Source: Acidipila rosea
Lineage (GTDB): Bacteria > Acidobacteriota > Terriglobia > Terriglobales > Acidobacteriaceae
Assembly (NCBI RefSeq): GCF_004339725.1
Contig: NZ_SMGK01000001.1
Coordinates: 124,001 to 188,000 of the forward strand
DNA length: 64,000 nucleotides
Direction: 5' to 3'
Part shown: one piece after another, positions 1 through 7,206 of the stretch
How positions within the stretch are numbered: position 1 is the first letter of the stretch
Layout of the letters: every line of letters begins with the position of its first letter
Made by a program: the position numbers and the translations under genes
The notes under the pieces: generated by a model
Databases searched by the model: none
Seen by the model: the letters and a program-made list of their open reading frames with translations, nothing else
What the model was told of the DNA's origin: nothing

Positions 1-81
1 CTGCTTGGCGCTGGCGACAAAAAATCCTGTCACCTGCTGATTCTCAAAACGGGTGAGGTCGGTAATGTAGAGATCTTTCAT
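1..81 (-). CDS. YhaM-like 3'-5' exoribonuclease, N-terminal 27 residues only
   Basis: The gene reads leftward and runs off the window edge, so only the first 27 codons are present, starting at an ATG (positions 81-79). The visible peptide begins MKDLYITDLTRFENQQVTGF, which matches the N-terminal OB-fold strand of acidobacterial YhaM-type proteins (OB fold plus HD domain, 3'-5' exonuclease acting on single-stranded nucleic acid). The catalytic HD domain lies outside the window, so the family call rests on the N-terminus alone. A terminator at 82-117 separates it from the upstream PpiC gene. Confidence 0.5.
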   Translation of the reverse strand, partial: MKDLYITDLTRFENQQVTGFFVASAKQ

Positions 82-117
82 AGGAAAAGAAAATGGCCCG
101 GAGGTCATCCGGGCCAT
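81..117 (-). terminator. Rho-independent terminator of the PpiC gene
   Basis: A perfect 10-bp inverted repeat (93-102 with 108-117, 5-nt loop) lies ten bases past the stop codon of the leftward PpiC gene. On the minus strand it is followed by a T-rich run (complement of 82-92). It insulates the YhaM-like gene that follows. Confidence 0.8.
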
Positions 118-126
118 GATGAGATT

Positions 127-1971
127 TTACTGAGGCTTGTTTGGCGCCGGCTCCGCAGGGGTTGCGCTCTGGTCCTGGGTTTGAGAAGCGGGCGGGGTCG
201 CTGCGGGGGCGGTGTTCTGCTGCTTGGACTCCTTGTCCTTGCGTCCCTGGTCAGCGAAGCGGGTCTTCTCGCCGGTGTTAGCCTTCTTGACCTTCTTCTT
301 GGTTGCGGTATCGCCACTCAGGCCGAGTGGCGCCGACTGCACTTTCCGCGAGGCCAGTTCATCGCTGCTCTCCGGAGGAGGAGCATAGGGGTCATCCTGC
401 CGGGCCGCATGCTTCTTGTCCTTCTTGACCTTGGCCTGGTCGGCGAAGCGCTTCTTCGTCTTCTTTTGGGTCTGCTGCTCTTCCTGTCCGTCGGCCCGGA
501 TATCGGGAGCTACGTTGCTCTGCGCAACCTGTGATTCTGCCTGTCCTGCTCCGGGAGTCGTGTTGCTGGTGGGAGCGACCGCGCCTGCATCCTCTGATTT
601 CGTATCGCCCTGGGGCAGAGTTCTGCGGGGCGCCTGGCCAAAGCGAATCTTTTCCTTCTTGCCGGGCTTTTGGACCGGAGCATTGTCGGCGACCTTCTGC
701 GACTTGGCCCTGGCCGGCGCCGCTGAAGATGCAACCGTAGTGTTGCCCTGCGGAACCTGATCGAGGCTGGGAACATTGGAGGGCACAGCCTTGGCCGTCC
801 TGGCCTTATCGGCCTTACGGGTCTTGGTGCGGTAGCGGGCGCGCGTTACATGCTTTTTCTTCTTCGGGCCGGGAGGCGTATAGGCGCTGTAGACAGGCTT
901 CAACTCATTGGGGCTCGCACCGGCATCGGTGAAGCCGGGCTTGATGTCGATGTACGCCTCTTCGCGCAGCCTGGTGAGATATGCGCGCAGCGCGGGCTGC
1001 ATCTTCTCCATGCCCACGGCGTCTTCCACCTGGGGCTCAACCTTGTTGATCGGCGTTACGCCGCCGGGCGTATGGTCCACCACCTTGAGAATCACAAAAC
1101 CCTGCTTGGTGCGAATCGGCTCCGTATACTGGCCAGCCTGCTTGTCAAAGGTCCGGTCTTCGAGCACTTTGGCGAGCTGTCCACGCTTGAAGTCACCGAG
1201 ATCGCCGCCCTGGGCCGCCGTGGGGCCGCCGGAGGAGCTCTTGGCCAGCGCGGCAAAGTCCGCGCCGCTCTTCAGCTTGCTCTCAATGTCCTCAGCCTTG
1301 GTCTTGGCCGCCGCGACCTGCTGGGCGTCGTCCGGGTTGGCGGTAGGAATCAGGATCTCACTCAGCCGCACCTGTTCAGGCTTGTCGAAGTCGGACTTGT
1401 GCTGGTCGTAGTACTGCTGCACCTCAGAGGGGGTGATCGAAATGTGCCGCCCTACTTCGTCGCGGATCACCTGCGACGTGATGATGCTGTTGCGGATATT
1501 CGCCTTGAAATCTTCATAGGAGACGCCCTGCGCCTCGGCGGCCTTCTGCAGGTCTTCGAGCGAATCGAGATGGTTCTGCTTGCGGATCTCATCGAGACGG
1601 CGCACCAGTTCGTTCTCGCCGGTAATGTCGAGCTGCTTGCCCTTGGAGATGAGCAGTTGCTGATCGATGAGATTGCGCAGCAGGTCAGCCTTCTGCTGAT
1701 ACAGCTCCTGCTGGCTCCATCCCTGCTGGCGAGCCTCGGCTTCGAGGTTCTGCTCCGCGCGATCAAAGTCGGACTTGCTGATGACCTGGTCGTTCACGCG
1801 CGCAACGATATCTTCAACCACCGTGCCTTGATAGGGAGACTGCTGTTGCGTGCTGCGGTCAGTGACGGAAGCATTGCGCGCGGACTGCCCCCACGAGGGA
1901 AGGGCAACGATTACCATGCTGGCGGCGAGCACGGCGCTGAACTGCAGGGACTGCATGGGTCGAAGGGTCAT
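127..1971 (-). CDS. SurA/PpiC-type periplasmic peptidyl-prolyl isomerase with basic tail
   Basis: 614 residues. A signal peptide (about 1-30, ending near LPSWGQSA) is followed by a SurA-like N-terminal helical domain (about 50-195) and one parvulin/PpiC rotamase domain (about 200-300, with the family-typical GGDLGDFKRGQL and EPIRTKQGFVILKV stretches). Family knowledge: such proteins chaperone outer-membrane proteins in the periplasm and isomerise prolyl bonds. The last 245 residues (370-614) are low-complexity, Lys/Ala/Pro/Gln-rich and contain three similar motifs: RFGQA at 443, RFADQ at 508 and RFADQ at 571. E. coli SurA is about 430 residues with two rotamase domains, so both the single rotamase domain and the tail are departures. 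An alternative start is Met6. The gene is transcribed alone, divergent from the S41 protease. Confidence 0.9.
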   Translation of the reverse strand: MTLRPMQSLQFSAVLAASMVIVALPSWGQSARNASVTDRSTQQQSPYQGTVVEDIVARVNDQVISKSDFDRAEQNLEAEARQQGWSQQELYQQKADLLRNLIDQQLLISKGKQLDITGENELVRRLDEIRKQNHLDSLEDLQKAAEAQGVSYEDFKANIRNSIITSQVIRDEVGRHISITPSEVQQYYDQHKSDFDKPEQVRLSEILIPTANPDDAQQVAAAKTKAEDIESKLKSGADFAALAKSSSGGPTAAQGGDLGDFKRGQLAKVLEDRTFDKQAGQYTEPIRTKQGFVILKVVDHTPGGVTPINKVEPQVEDAVGMEKMQPALRAYLTRLREEAYIDIKPGFTDAGASPNELKPVYSAYTPPGPKKKKHVTRARYRTKTRKADKARTAKAVPSNVPSLDQVPQGNTTVASSAAPARAKSQKVADNAPVQKPGKKEKIRFGQAPRRTLPQGDTKSEDAGAVAPTSNTTPGAGQAESQVAQSNVAPDIRADGQEEQQTQKKTKKRFADQAKVKKDKKHAARQDDPYAPPPESSDELASRKVQSAPLGLSGDTATKKKVKKANTGEKTRFADQGRKDKESKQQNTAPAATPPASQTQDQSATPAEPAPNKPQ

Positions 1972-2111
1972 CTGTTGAACGTCTCAAAAGCAGCGCGGAG
2001 GCCGTTTGCATCTCTTCGCAGGAAACAGTCAGGCTCGGCGGAGTGCTTTCCGTTCATTCTAATCATCCGTACCCGCGAACGCCAATGGCGGCCTTCAGGA
2101 GGGCGCTGAAT

Positions 2112-2119
2112 GCTATACT
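2112..2119 (+). promoter_or_regulatory. Extended -10 promoter of the S41 protease gene
   Basis: TGCTATACT (2111-2119) is a canonical extended -10 element about 55 bases before the ATG at 2176. It lies inside the reading frame that would start at the upstream ATG 2110, which argues that 2176 is the real start. Inference; no matching -35 box is needed for extended -10 promoters. Confidence 0.55.
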
Positions 2120-2175
2120 TCGCACAGGAAGCGCCCCGCACCACGGGCGCGTCCAGAAGGAACCAGCCTCTTACC

Positions 2176-3801
2176 ATGTCACCCCGCGCGCGCCGCACCG
2201 CCTTCTCGCTCGTCCTTTTCTTTACCGCCTGCGGCCTGGCAGGCATGGTTGTCAGCCAGAGGGTAGGCGCCCAGTCTGCCGGCGATGAGTCCCAGTTCCG
2301 CGACAGTCTCAAATCGTTCACCAGTGTCTACAACCTGGTTGCGGAGAACTACGCCGAGCCTCTCAACGCCGATATGCCGGACAAGACCATCTACGATGGC
2401 GCGATTCCGGGCATGCTGCACACGCTCGATCCGCACTCCAGCTTCTATGACCCGAAGGCCTACGCGAAGATGCGCGAGGACCAGCACGGGAAATACTACG
2501 GCGTGGGAATGACCATCCAGCCCCAGTTCATCGCGGGAACGCAAAAGATCGTCGTTGTTTTCCCCTATGAGGGTACGCCGTCCTATAAGGCCGGCATCCA
2601 CCCCGGCGACATTATTATCTCGGTCGATGGCAAGTCCACTGACAACATGAACTCCGAGCAGGTGGCGAACCTGCTCAAGGGACCCAAGGGAACCCACGTC
2701 AGTCTCTCCGTCGCCCGCGAGGGCTCGGCTGCGCCGCTCACCTTCGACCTGGTGCGGGATGAGATTCCCCACCCCAGTGTCGATCTGAGCTATGAGATCC
2801 GGCCGGGCATCGGCTATATCCACATCACCCAGTTCCAGGAGACGACAGGCCGCGAAGTCTCCGACGCAGTGAATGCCTTCGGCAATCTCAAGGGACTGCT
2901 CATCGACCTGCGCGGCAACCCCGGCGGAGTGCTTGTCGAGGCCGTCGCTGTCTGCGACAAGTTTCTGCGCCGCGGCCAGGTGATCGTTTCGCAACGCGGA
3001 CGCGCCTTCCCCGAGCAGGTCTATCGCGCGACCCATGGCGATGGACGGCAGGACTTCCCCATCGTTGTGCTGGTGAGCCACTCCACGGCCTCGGCAGCAG
3101 AGATCGTGAGCGGAGCGCTGCAGGATCATGACCGCGCGCTGATCGTCGGTGAGACGACCTTCGGCAAGGGCCTGGTGCAGTCGGTCTATCCCTTATCGGA
3201 TGACACTGGCCTCGCGCTCACCACTTATCACTACTACACGCCCAGCGGACGGCTTATCCAGCGCAACTACAACGGCGTTTCGCTGTACGACTACTACTAC
3301 AATCACGATCAGCCGCAGGACCTGAAGAACCGCGAGGTCAAGCAGACCGACTCCGGACGCACGGTCTACGGCGGCGGCGGCATCACTCCCGACGTGAAGA
3401 TCGATCCGCCCAAGTCCAACCATTTCCAGGACGTGCTGGCGGCGCACTATGTCTTCTTCAACTTCTCCAAGCACTATCTGGTCAATCACTCGATCACCAA
3501 GGATTTTCAGGTGGACGATAAGGTGCTTGCCGACTTCAAGCAGTTCCTGACGGCCCAGCAGGTGGCCTACACCGACCAGGACATTGCGGGTGTTCTCGAC
3601 TGGGTCAAGGCCAACATCAAGGCTGAACTCTTCACCTCCGCCTTTGGCGAGCAGCAGGGAATGAGAGTGCGGGCGAATTGGGATCCGATGATCAACAAGG
3701 CTCTCGAGTACATGCCGCAGGCCGCCTCCCTGGAGGAGACGGCGCTCAGGGATGCAGCCGCCCGCCAGGCCGCAAAGAACTCCGGTCCTCAGGCTGAGTA
3801 A
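2176..3801 (+). CDS. S41 family carboxy-terminal processing protease (active-site intact)
   Basis: 541 residues. An N-terminal membrane or signal segment (about 9-33) is followed by a helical region, a PDZ domain (about 105-190, with GVGMTIQP and PGDIIISVDGK) and the S41 catalytic core. The Ser/Lys dyad of the family is present: Ser306 in STASAAEI and Lys331 in FGKGLVQ, 25 residues apart as in plant D1P and E. coli Prc. It should cleave C-termini of periplasmic proteins. Start choice: ATG 2110 has a good AGGAGG upstream and would add 22 residues, but an extended -10 box at 2111-2119 sits inside that extension and the signal sequence begins at 2176. Compare the inactive-looking paralogue at 38921. 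Confidence 0.9.
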   Translation: MSPRARRTAFSLVLFFTACGLAGMVVSQRVGAQSAGDESQFRDSLKSFTSVYNLVAENYAEPLNADMPDKTIYDGAIPGMLHTLDPHSSFYDPKAYAKMREDQHGKYYGVGMTIQPQFIAGTQKIVVVFPYEGTPSYKAGIHPGDIIISVDGKSTDNMNSEQVANLLKGPKGTHVSLSVAREGSAAPLTFDLVRDEIPHPSVDLSYEIRPGIGYIHITQFQETTGREVSDAVNAFGNLKGLLIDLRGNPGGVLVEAVAVCDKFLRRGQVIVSQRGRAFPEQVYRATHGDGRQDFPIVVLVSHSTASAAEIVSGALQDHDRALIVGETTFGKGLVQSVYPLSDDTGLALTTYHYYTPSGRLIQRNYNGVSLYDYYYNHDQPQDLKNREVKQTDSGRTVYGGGGITPDVKIDPPKSNHFQDVLAAHYVFFNFSKHYLVNHSITKDFQVDDKVLADFKQFLTAQQVAYTDQDIAGVLDWVKANIKAELFTSAFGEQQGMRVRANWDPMINKALEYMPQAASLEETALRDAAARQAAKNSGPQAE

Positions 3802-3847
3802 CGAGTAATAAACAGTTTTACTTTTGTTAAGTCGCGGTGCTAGCATT

Positions 3848-3864
3848 CCTCAGAATTCCTGAGG
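3848..3864 (+). promoter_or_regulatory. Small inverted repeat covering the Shine-Dalgarno of the GH1 gene
   Basis: cctcag (3848-3853) can pair with ctgagg (3859-3864) across a 5-nt loop. The second arm overlaps the gaggag ribosome-binding site (3861-3866) of the TTG start at 3875. In the mRNA this would hide the ribosome-binding site. Seen directly as sequence; a regulatory role is inference. Confidence 0.35.
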
Positions 3865-3874
3865 AGTAGATCAC

Positions 3875-5353
3875 TTGATCGATCGTCGCCGCTTTCTTCT
3901 TAACTCGCTTGCCGTTGGTGGTGCGAGTCTGTTTGCTCGCCAGTTTGCTTTCGCGCAGGGCCTTTCCGCAGAGAACGGCGCCGTCAGCGAAGCTGCGATT
4001 CGCAACGCGCGCTTTCCTGAACATTTCTACTGGGGCACCGCCACGGCGTCCTATCAGGTAGAAGGCGCATGGAACGTCGATGGCAAAGGCGAGTCGATCT
4101 GGGATCGCTTCTCCCACACGGTCGGCAAGGTCAAGGGGGGCGACACGGGCGACGTTGCCTGTGACCAGTACCACCTCTACAAGCAGGACATTGCCCTCAT
4201 GAAGCAGCTCAACCAGAAGAGCTGCCGCTTTTCGATCTCATGGCCGCGCATCCAGCCCACGGGATCGGGCGCGGTGAATCAGAAGGGGCTCGACCACTAC
4301 AGCCGGGTTACCGATGCGATGCTCGAAGCGGGCATTCGCCCGATGTGCACCATCTACCACTGGGATCTGCCTCAGGCCATTGAAGACAAGGGCGGCTGGC
4401 CGAATCGCGACACGGCGGCACTCTTTACCGACTATGCGGGGATTGTCACCAAGGCCCTGGGCGACCGGATCGATACCTGGGCCATCTTCAATGAGCCATG
4501 GGTCTTCACGTATCTGGGGTACGGCGTGGGCGTTCATGCGCCGGCAAAGTCCGACATCAAGCTCTTCCTCAAGGCTGCCCACACGGTCAATATCGCCCAG
4601 GGTGAGACCTTCCGCGCCATGAAGGCCATCTCGCCGAAGGCTCAGATCGGCAGCGCGTTCAGCATGTCGCCTGGTGTGCCGGCCACCAGCAGCGAGGCCG
4701 ATCGCAAGGCGGTCGAGCGCTTCCACGCCGTCAATAACGTCTACTTCCTCTACACCGCGATGCACGGCAAGTATCCTGACGCCTTTGTCGGGGAAACTCC
4801 TTATGACGTCATGGGCTTCAGGCCGGGAGACGACAAGCTGATGCAGGCCAAGCTCGACTGGATCGGCATCAATTACTACAACCGTCACTTCATCTCTGAC
4901 GCAGGCCAGGGCGGCGATCCATACATGCACTTCAATGCGGTGATGCCGGCGGTGGGGCCTATCACCGACAATGGCTGGGAGGTCTGGCCGCGTGGACTCT
5001 ACGACATCGTTACCCAGATCAGCCACGAATACTCGAACCCCATCATCGAGATTACCGAGAACGGCTGCGCCTATGACGACACCCCCTTTGCGGGGGCGGG
5101 CGGCCACGTTCCCGATGTGCGCCGCACGAACTTCTATCGCGGCCACCTCGCCGAGCTTGCCCGGGCCATCAAGGACGGCGCGAATGTGCGCGGCTATCAT
5201 GCGTGGAGCCTGCTCGATAACTTCGAGTGGGCGGAGGGCTACAGCCAGCGCTTCGGCCTGACCTATGTCGATTTCCGAGATCAGAAGCGCACCGTCAAGG
5301 ACTCGGGACTGTGGTATTCGCGGGTCGCGGCGGCAAATCATCTCGACGTATAA
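3875..5353 (+). CDS. Tat-exported GH1 beta-glucosidase
   Basis: 492 residues, TTG start with gaggag eight bases upstream. The N-terminus MIDRRRFLLNSLAVGG is a twin-arginine signal and is followed by a complete (beta/alpha)8 GH1 domain (about 45-485). The acid/base Glu207 lies in FNEPW and the nucleophile Glu395 in ITENG. YWGTATASYQVEGAWN is the conserved GH1 opening. It should hydrolyse beta-1,4-linked glucosides (cellobiose, aryl glucosides) in the periplasm after folded export. Most bacterial GH1 enzymes are cytosolic, so the Tat signal is notable. A hairpin lies downstream at 5367. Confidence 0.95.
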   Translation: MIDRRRFLLNSLAVGGASLFARQFAFAQGLSAENGAVSEAAIRNARFPEHFYWGTATASYQVEGAWNVDGKGESIWDRFSHTVGKVKGGDTGDVACDQYHLYKQDIALMKQLNQKSCRFSISWPRIQPTGSGAVNQKGLDHYSRVTDAMLEAGIRPMCTIYHWDLPQAIEDKGGWPNRDTAALFTDYAGIVTKALGDRIDTWAIFNEPWVFTYLGYGVGVHAPAKSDIKLFLKAAHTVNIAQGETFRAMKAISPKAQIGSAFSMSPGVPATSSEADRKAVERFHAVNNVYFLYTAMHGKYPDAFVGETPYDVMGFRPGDDKLMQAKLDWIGINYYNRHFISDAGQGGDPYMHFNAVMPAVGPITDNGWEVWPRGLYDIVTQISHEYSNPIIEITENGCAYDDTPFAGAGGHVPDVRRTNFYRGHLAELARAIKDGANVRGYHAWSLLDNFEWAEGYSQRFGLTYVDFRDQKRTVKDSGLWYSRVAAANHLDV

Positions 5354-5366
5354 CAGCCCTGCGGAA

Positions 5367-5391
5367 CCAGCCTCGCGAGGAGCGAGGCTGG
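5367..5391 (+). terminator. Hairpin after the GH1 gene
   Basis: Perfect 9-bp stem (5367-5375 with 5383-5391, 7-nt loop) fourteen bases past the GH1 stop. There is no T-tract, so it may be a Rho-dependent or stabilising 3' stem rather than a strict intrinsic terminator. Confidence 0.5.
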
Positions 5392-5406
5392 ACCGCCCGC
5401 GGGGGG

Positions 5407-5412
5407 TATACT
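5407..5412 (+). promoter_or_regulatory. -10 box of the small exported protein gene
   Basis: TATACT at 5407-5412, 24 bases before the ATG at 5437, gives a predicted leader of about 18 nt. It follows directly after the GH1 hairpin. Confidence 0.45.
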
Positions 5413-5436
5413 CAGGGCGTTCCTTCTACGAGGCTT

Positions 5437-5943
5437 ATGCGAAGACTTTCTCTGCTTGCCCTGCTCCTGTTCCTTGGCATCCTTCCGTTGCGCGCTCAAC
5501 AGATCGTCCCTGCTGCTGCGGCGGCGAAGCTGCTGCCCGACGCCGTTTTTTTCCGCGGTCAGTCTGCGCCGGTTGAGGCGCGCAACTCCGGTGGCGTTCA
5601 TTATCCGGATGGCATGTATGTCCTCAGCGCTATCGTCGACAGCTCCGGTTATTCGAGCGGCATCCAGCAGAAATATCAGGCATACTTCATCAGCGAAGTC
5701 ACGGTCGATATCGAGGGACACAAGCTTGGCCCCGGCGCTTACGGGGTGGGCTTCGTCAATGGCAAATTCGGCGTGATGGACATCGGCGCGCATGATCTCT
5801 TCTCCGTTCCTGCAACGCATGATGCCGTGCTGCGTCGCCCATCTCCCTTTCAGGTGATTGCCGATGCGAAGACGGGAAGCTACCGCCTCTACTTCGGTCG
5901 CAACTATGTCGTTTTCAGCCGTTCGGACAAGTCGGCACAGTAG
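5437..5943 (+). CDS. Small exported protein of unknown function
   Basis: 168 residues. It starts MRRLSLLALLLFLGILPLRA, a clear Sec signal peptide with cleavage near RAQQ, and has no further membrane segment. The mature part is beta-rich (GMYVLSAIVD, KYQAYFISEVTVDI, GPGAYGVGF). I do not recognise a named domain. The frame is open further upstream into the GH1 gene, but the signal peptide and a TATACT box at 5407 fix the start. The GH1 gene in front may not be functionally linked, because a hairpin and promoter lie between. Confidence 0.75.
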   Translation: MRRLSLLALLLFLGILPLRAQQIVPAAAAAKLLPDAVFFRGQSAPVEARNSGGVHYPDGMYVLSAIVDSSGYSSGIQQKYQAYFISEVTVDIEGHKLGPGAYGVGFVNGKFGVMDIGAHDLFSVPATHDAVLRRPSPFQVIADAKTGSYRLYFGRNYVVFSRSDKSAQ

Positions 5944-5985
5944 ATTCTGCGCGTGAGCAGGCAGAGCTTTGGGTGGGAATCGCGC

Positions 5986-5994
5986 TGATACGAT
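5986..5994 (+). promoter_or_regulatory. Extended -10 promoter abutting the acyltransferase start
   Basis: TGATACGAT (5986-5994), with TACGAT as the -10 hexamer, ends six bases before the GTG start at 6001. Transcription would begin at or next to the start codon, giving a leaderless mRNA. Confidence 0.4.
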
Positions 5995-6000
5995 AGGGCT

Positions 6001-7173
6001 GTGCCCCCTCAGCAATCCAGTCAGCTGCAGCCATCGCGCGCCCATATTCCTGCGCTCGACGGCATTCGCGGATTCGCCGCGATCATGGTCTTTCTCCTCC
6101 ACTATGGGGGCGGCGCACATGCGCAGCTGCTACCGGTCCGGCTGATCGGATATACGATCCGTCTCGGATGGTCGGGTGTCTCGCTCTTTTTCGTCCTCTC
6201 GGGATTTCTGATTACGGGAATCCTATGGGACTCGATGCGCGCCATCGGCTGGTGGAGAAACTTCTACATGCGGCGTTCGCTCCGCATCTTTCCCCTCTAC
6301 TATTTCGCGCTGGCGATCTCCTTTACGGGCGCCCTGTTTTTTCATCGCAATGCGGTTCACTTGTGGCCGGTCGAGGTCATCAATTGGACCTATGTCTTCT
6401 ATCTCCAGAACATCCCGCCGCTTCATCATTGGGCGACGCAGATACCCAGCCCGTTTGGCCTGGGGCATACGTGGAGCCTGGCTGTCGAGGAGCAGTTTTA
6501 TCTCCTCTGGCCATTCCTCCTTCTTTTTGTGCGGAAGAGTCGAGCGGCAGCGGTCCGCCTGTGCATTGCTGTCTGGCTGGCTTCGCTCGCCTTCAGGATT
6601 CTTGTCGTTATCCTTCCTCTGCAGCCGCAGTGGGGCATCGAAACTCTGCCCGGGCGCGCGGGCGACATGGCGGCGGGCGCTGCCCTGGTGCTCGCCGCAG
6701 GACTCGGCCCGAGGGTGCGAGCCGCGATTGCGAGGTTTGCTCCCTGGGTGATTGTCGTATCGCTGGGCGCTGTGGCTGGAGCGGTCCTCTACTGCAGAGA
6801 TCCATTGCAGCAGAACCCCAGCAGCATGGGAATGGTGGAGGTCACCTTCTTCAGCCTGCTCTACGCATCGCTGATTGCGACTTGCCTCCGGCCCGGGGCT
6901 TTAACGGCCGTGTTCCAGTGGAAGCCGCTTCGCTGGTTTGGAAAAATCAGTTATGGCTTCTATGTCTATCACCTGCTGCTGCGGCCGATTTATATCGCGC
7001 TCGCCTTCAGGATTGCGCCCGAGGCCGGAGGCAATGCGCACCTGCTGATTCTTTTCTTCGTGGCGCTGGTGGGTACGCTGGCCGCAGCCAGCCTGTCCTT
7101 TTACACCTTCGAGCGAGCGTTCCTGCGCCTCAAGGATCGCTATCCAGCGGTCAGGCCTCAGGTGAGAGCGTAA
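6001..7173 (+). CDS. Acyltransferase family 3 (OafA/YrhL-type) membrane protein
   Basis: 390 residues, GTG start. The N-terminal motif IPALDGIRGFAA followed by VFLLHYGG carries the conserved His of acyltransferase-3 proteins. About ten hydrophobic segments follow to the C-terminus, and FVLSGFLITGILWD is the second conserved block. These proteins move acyl groups (often acetyl) onto polysaccharide, lipid or peptidoglycan acceptors across the inner membrane. No SGNH domain is attached and the acceptor cannot be told from the sequence. An extended -10 box sits six bases before the start. Confidence 0.9.
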   Translation: MPPQQSSQLQPSRAHIPALDGIRGFAAIMVFLLHYGGGAHAQLLPVRLIGYTIRLGWSGVSLFFVLSGFLITGILWDSMRAIGWWRNFYMRRSLRIFPLYYFALAISFTGALFFHRNAVHLWPVEVINWTYVFYLQNIPPLHHWATQIPSPFGLGHTWSLAVEEQFYLLWPFLLLFVRKSRAAAVRLCIAVWLASLAFRILVVILPLQPQWGIETLPGRAGDMAAGAALVLAAGLGPRVRAAIARFAPWVIVVSLGAVAGAVLYCRDPLQQNPSSMGMVEVTFFSLLYASLIATCLRPGALTAVFQWKPLRWFGKISYGFYVYHLLLRPIYIALAFRIAPEAGGNAHLLILFFVALVGTLAAASLSFYTFERAFLRLKDRYPAVRPQVRA

Positions 7174-7206
7174 CGAGCGCCCGCCTCGCCTGAGAATGGC
7201 AGACGA

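Noticed and set aside
850..2109. 419-codon open frame on the plus strand
   Set aside because: It is the antisense shadow of the SurA/PpiC gene: high-GC third positions keep the opposite strand open, and the peptide has no domain.
6168..7193. 341-codon overlapping frame inside the acyltransferase gene
   Set aside because: Same-strand shadow with Cys/Arg-rich composition; the acyltransferase frame has all family motifs and membrane segments.
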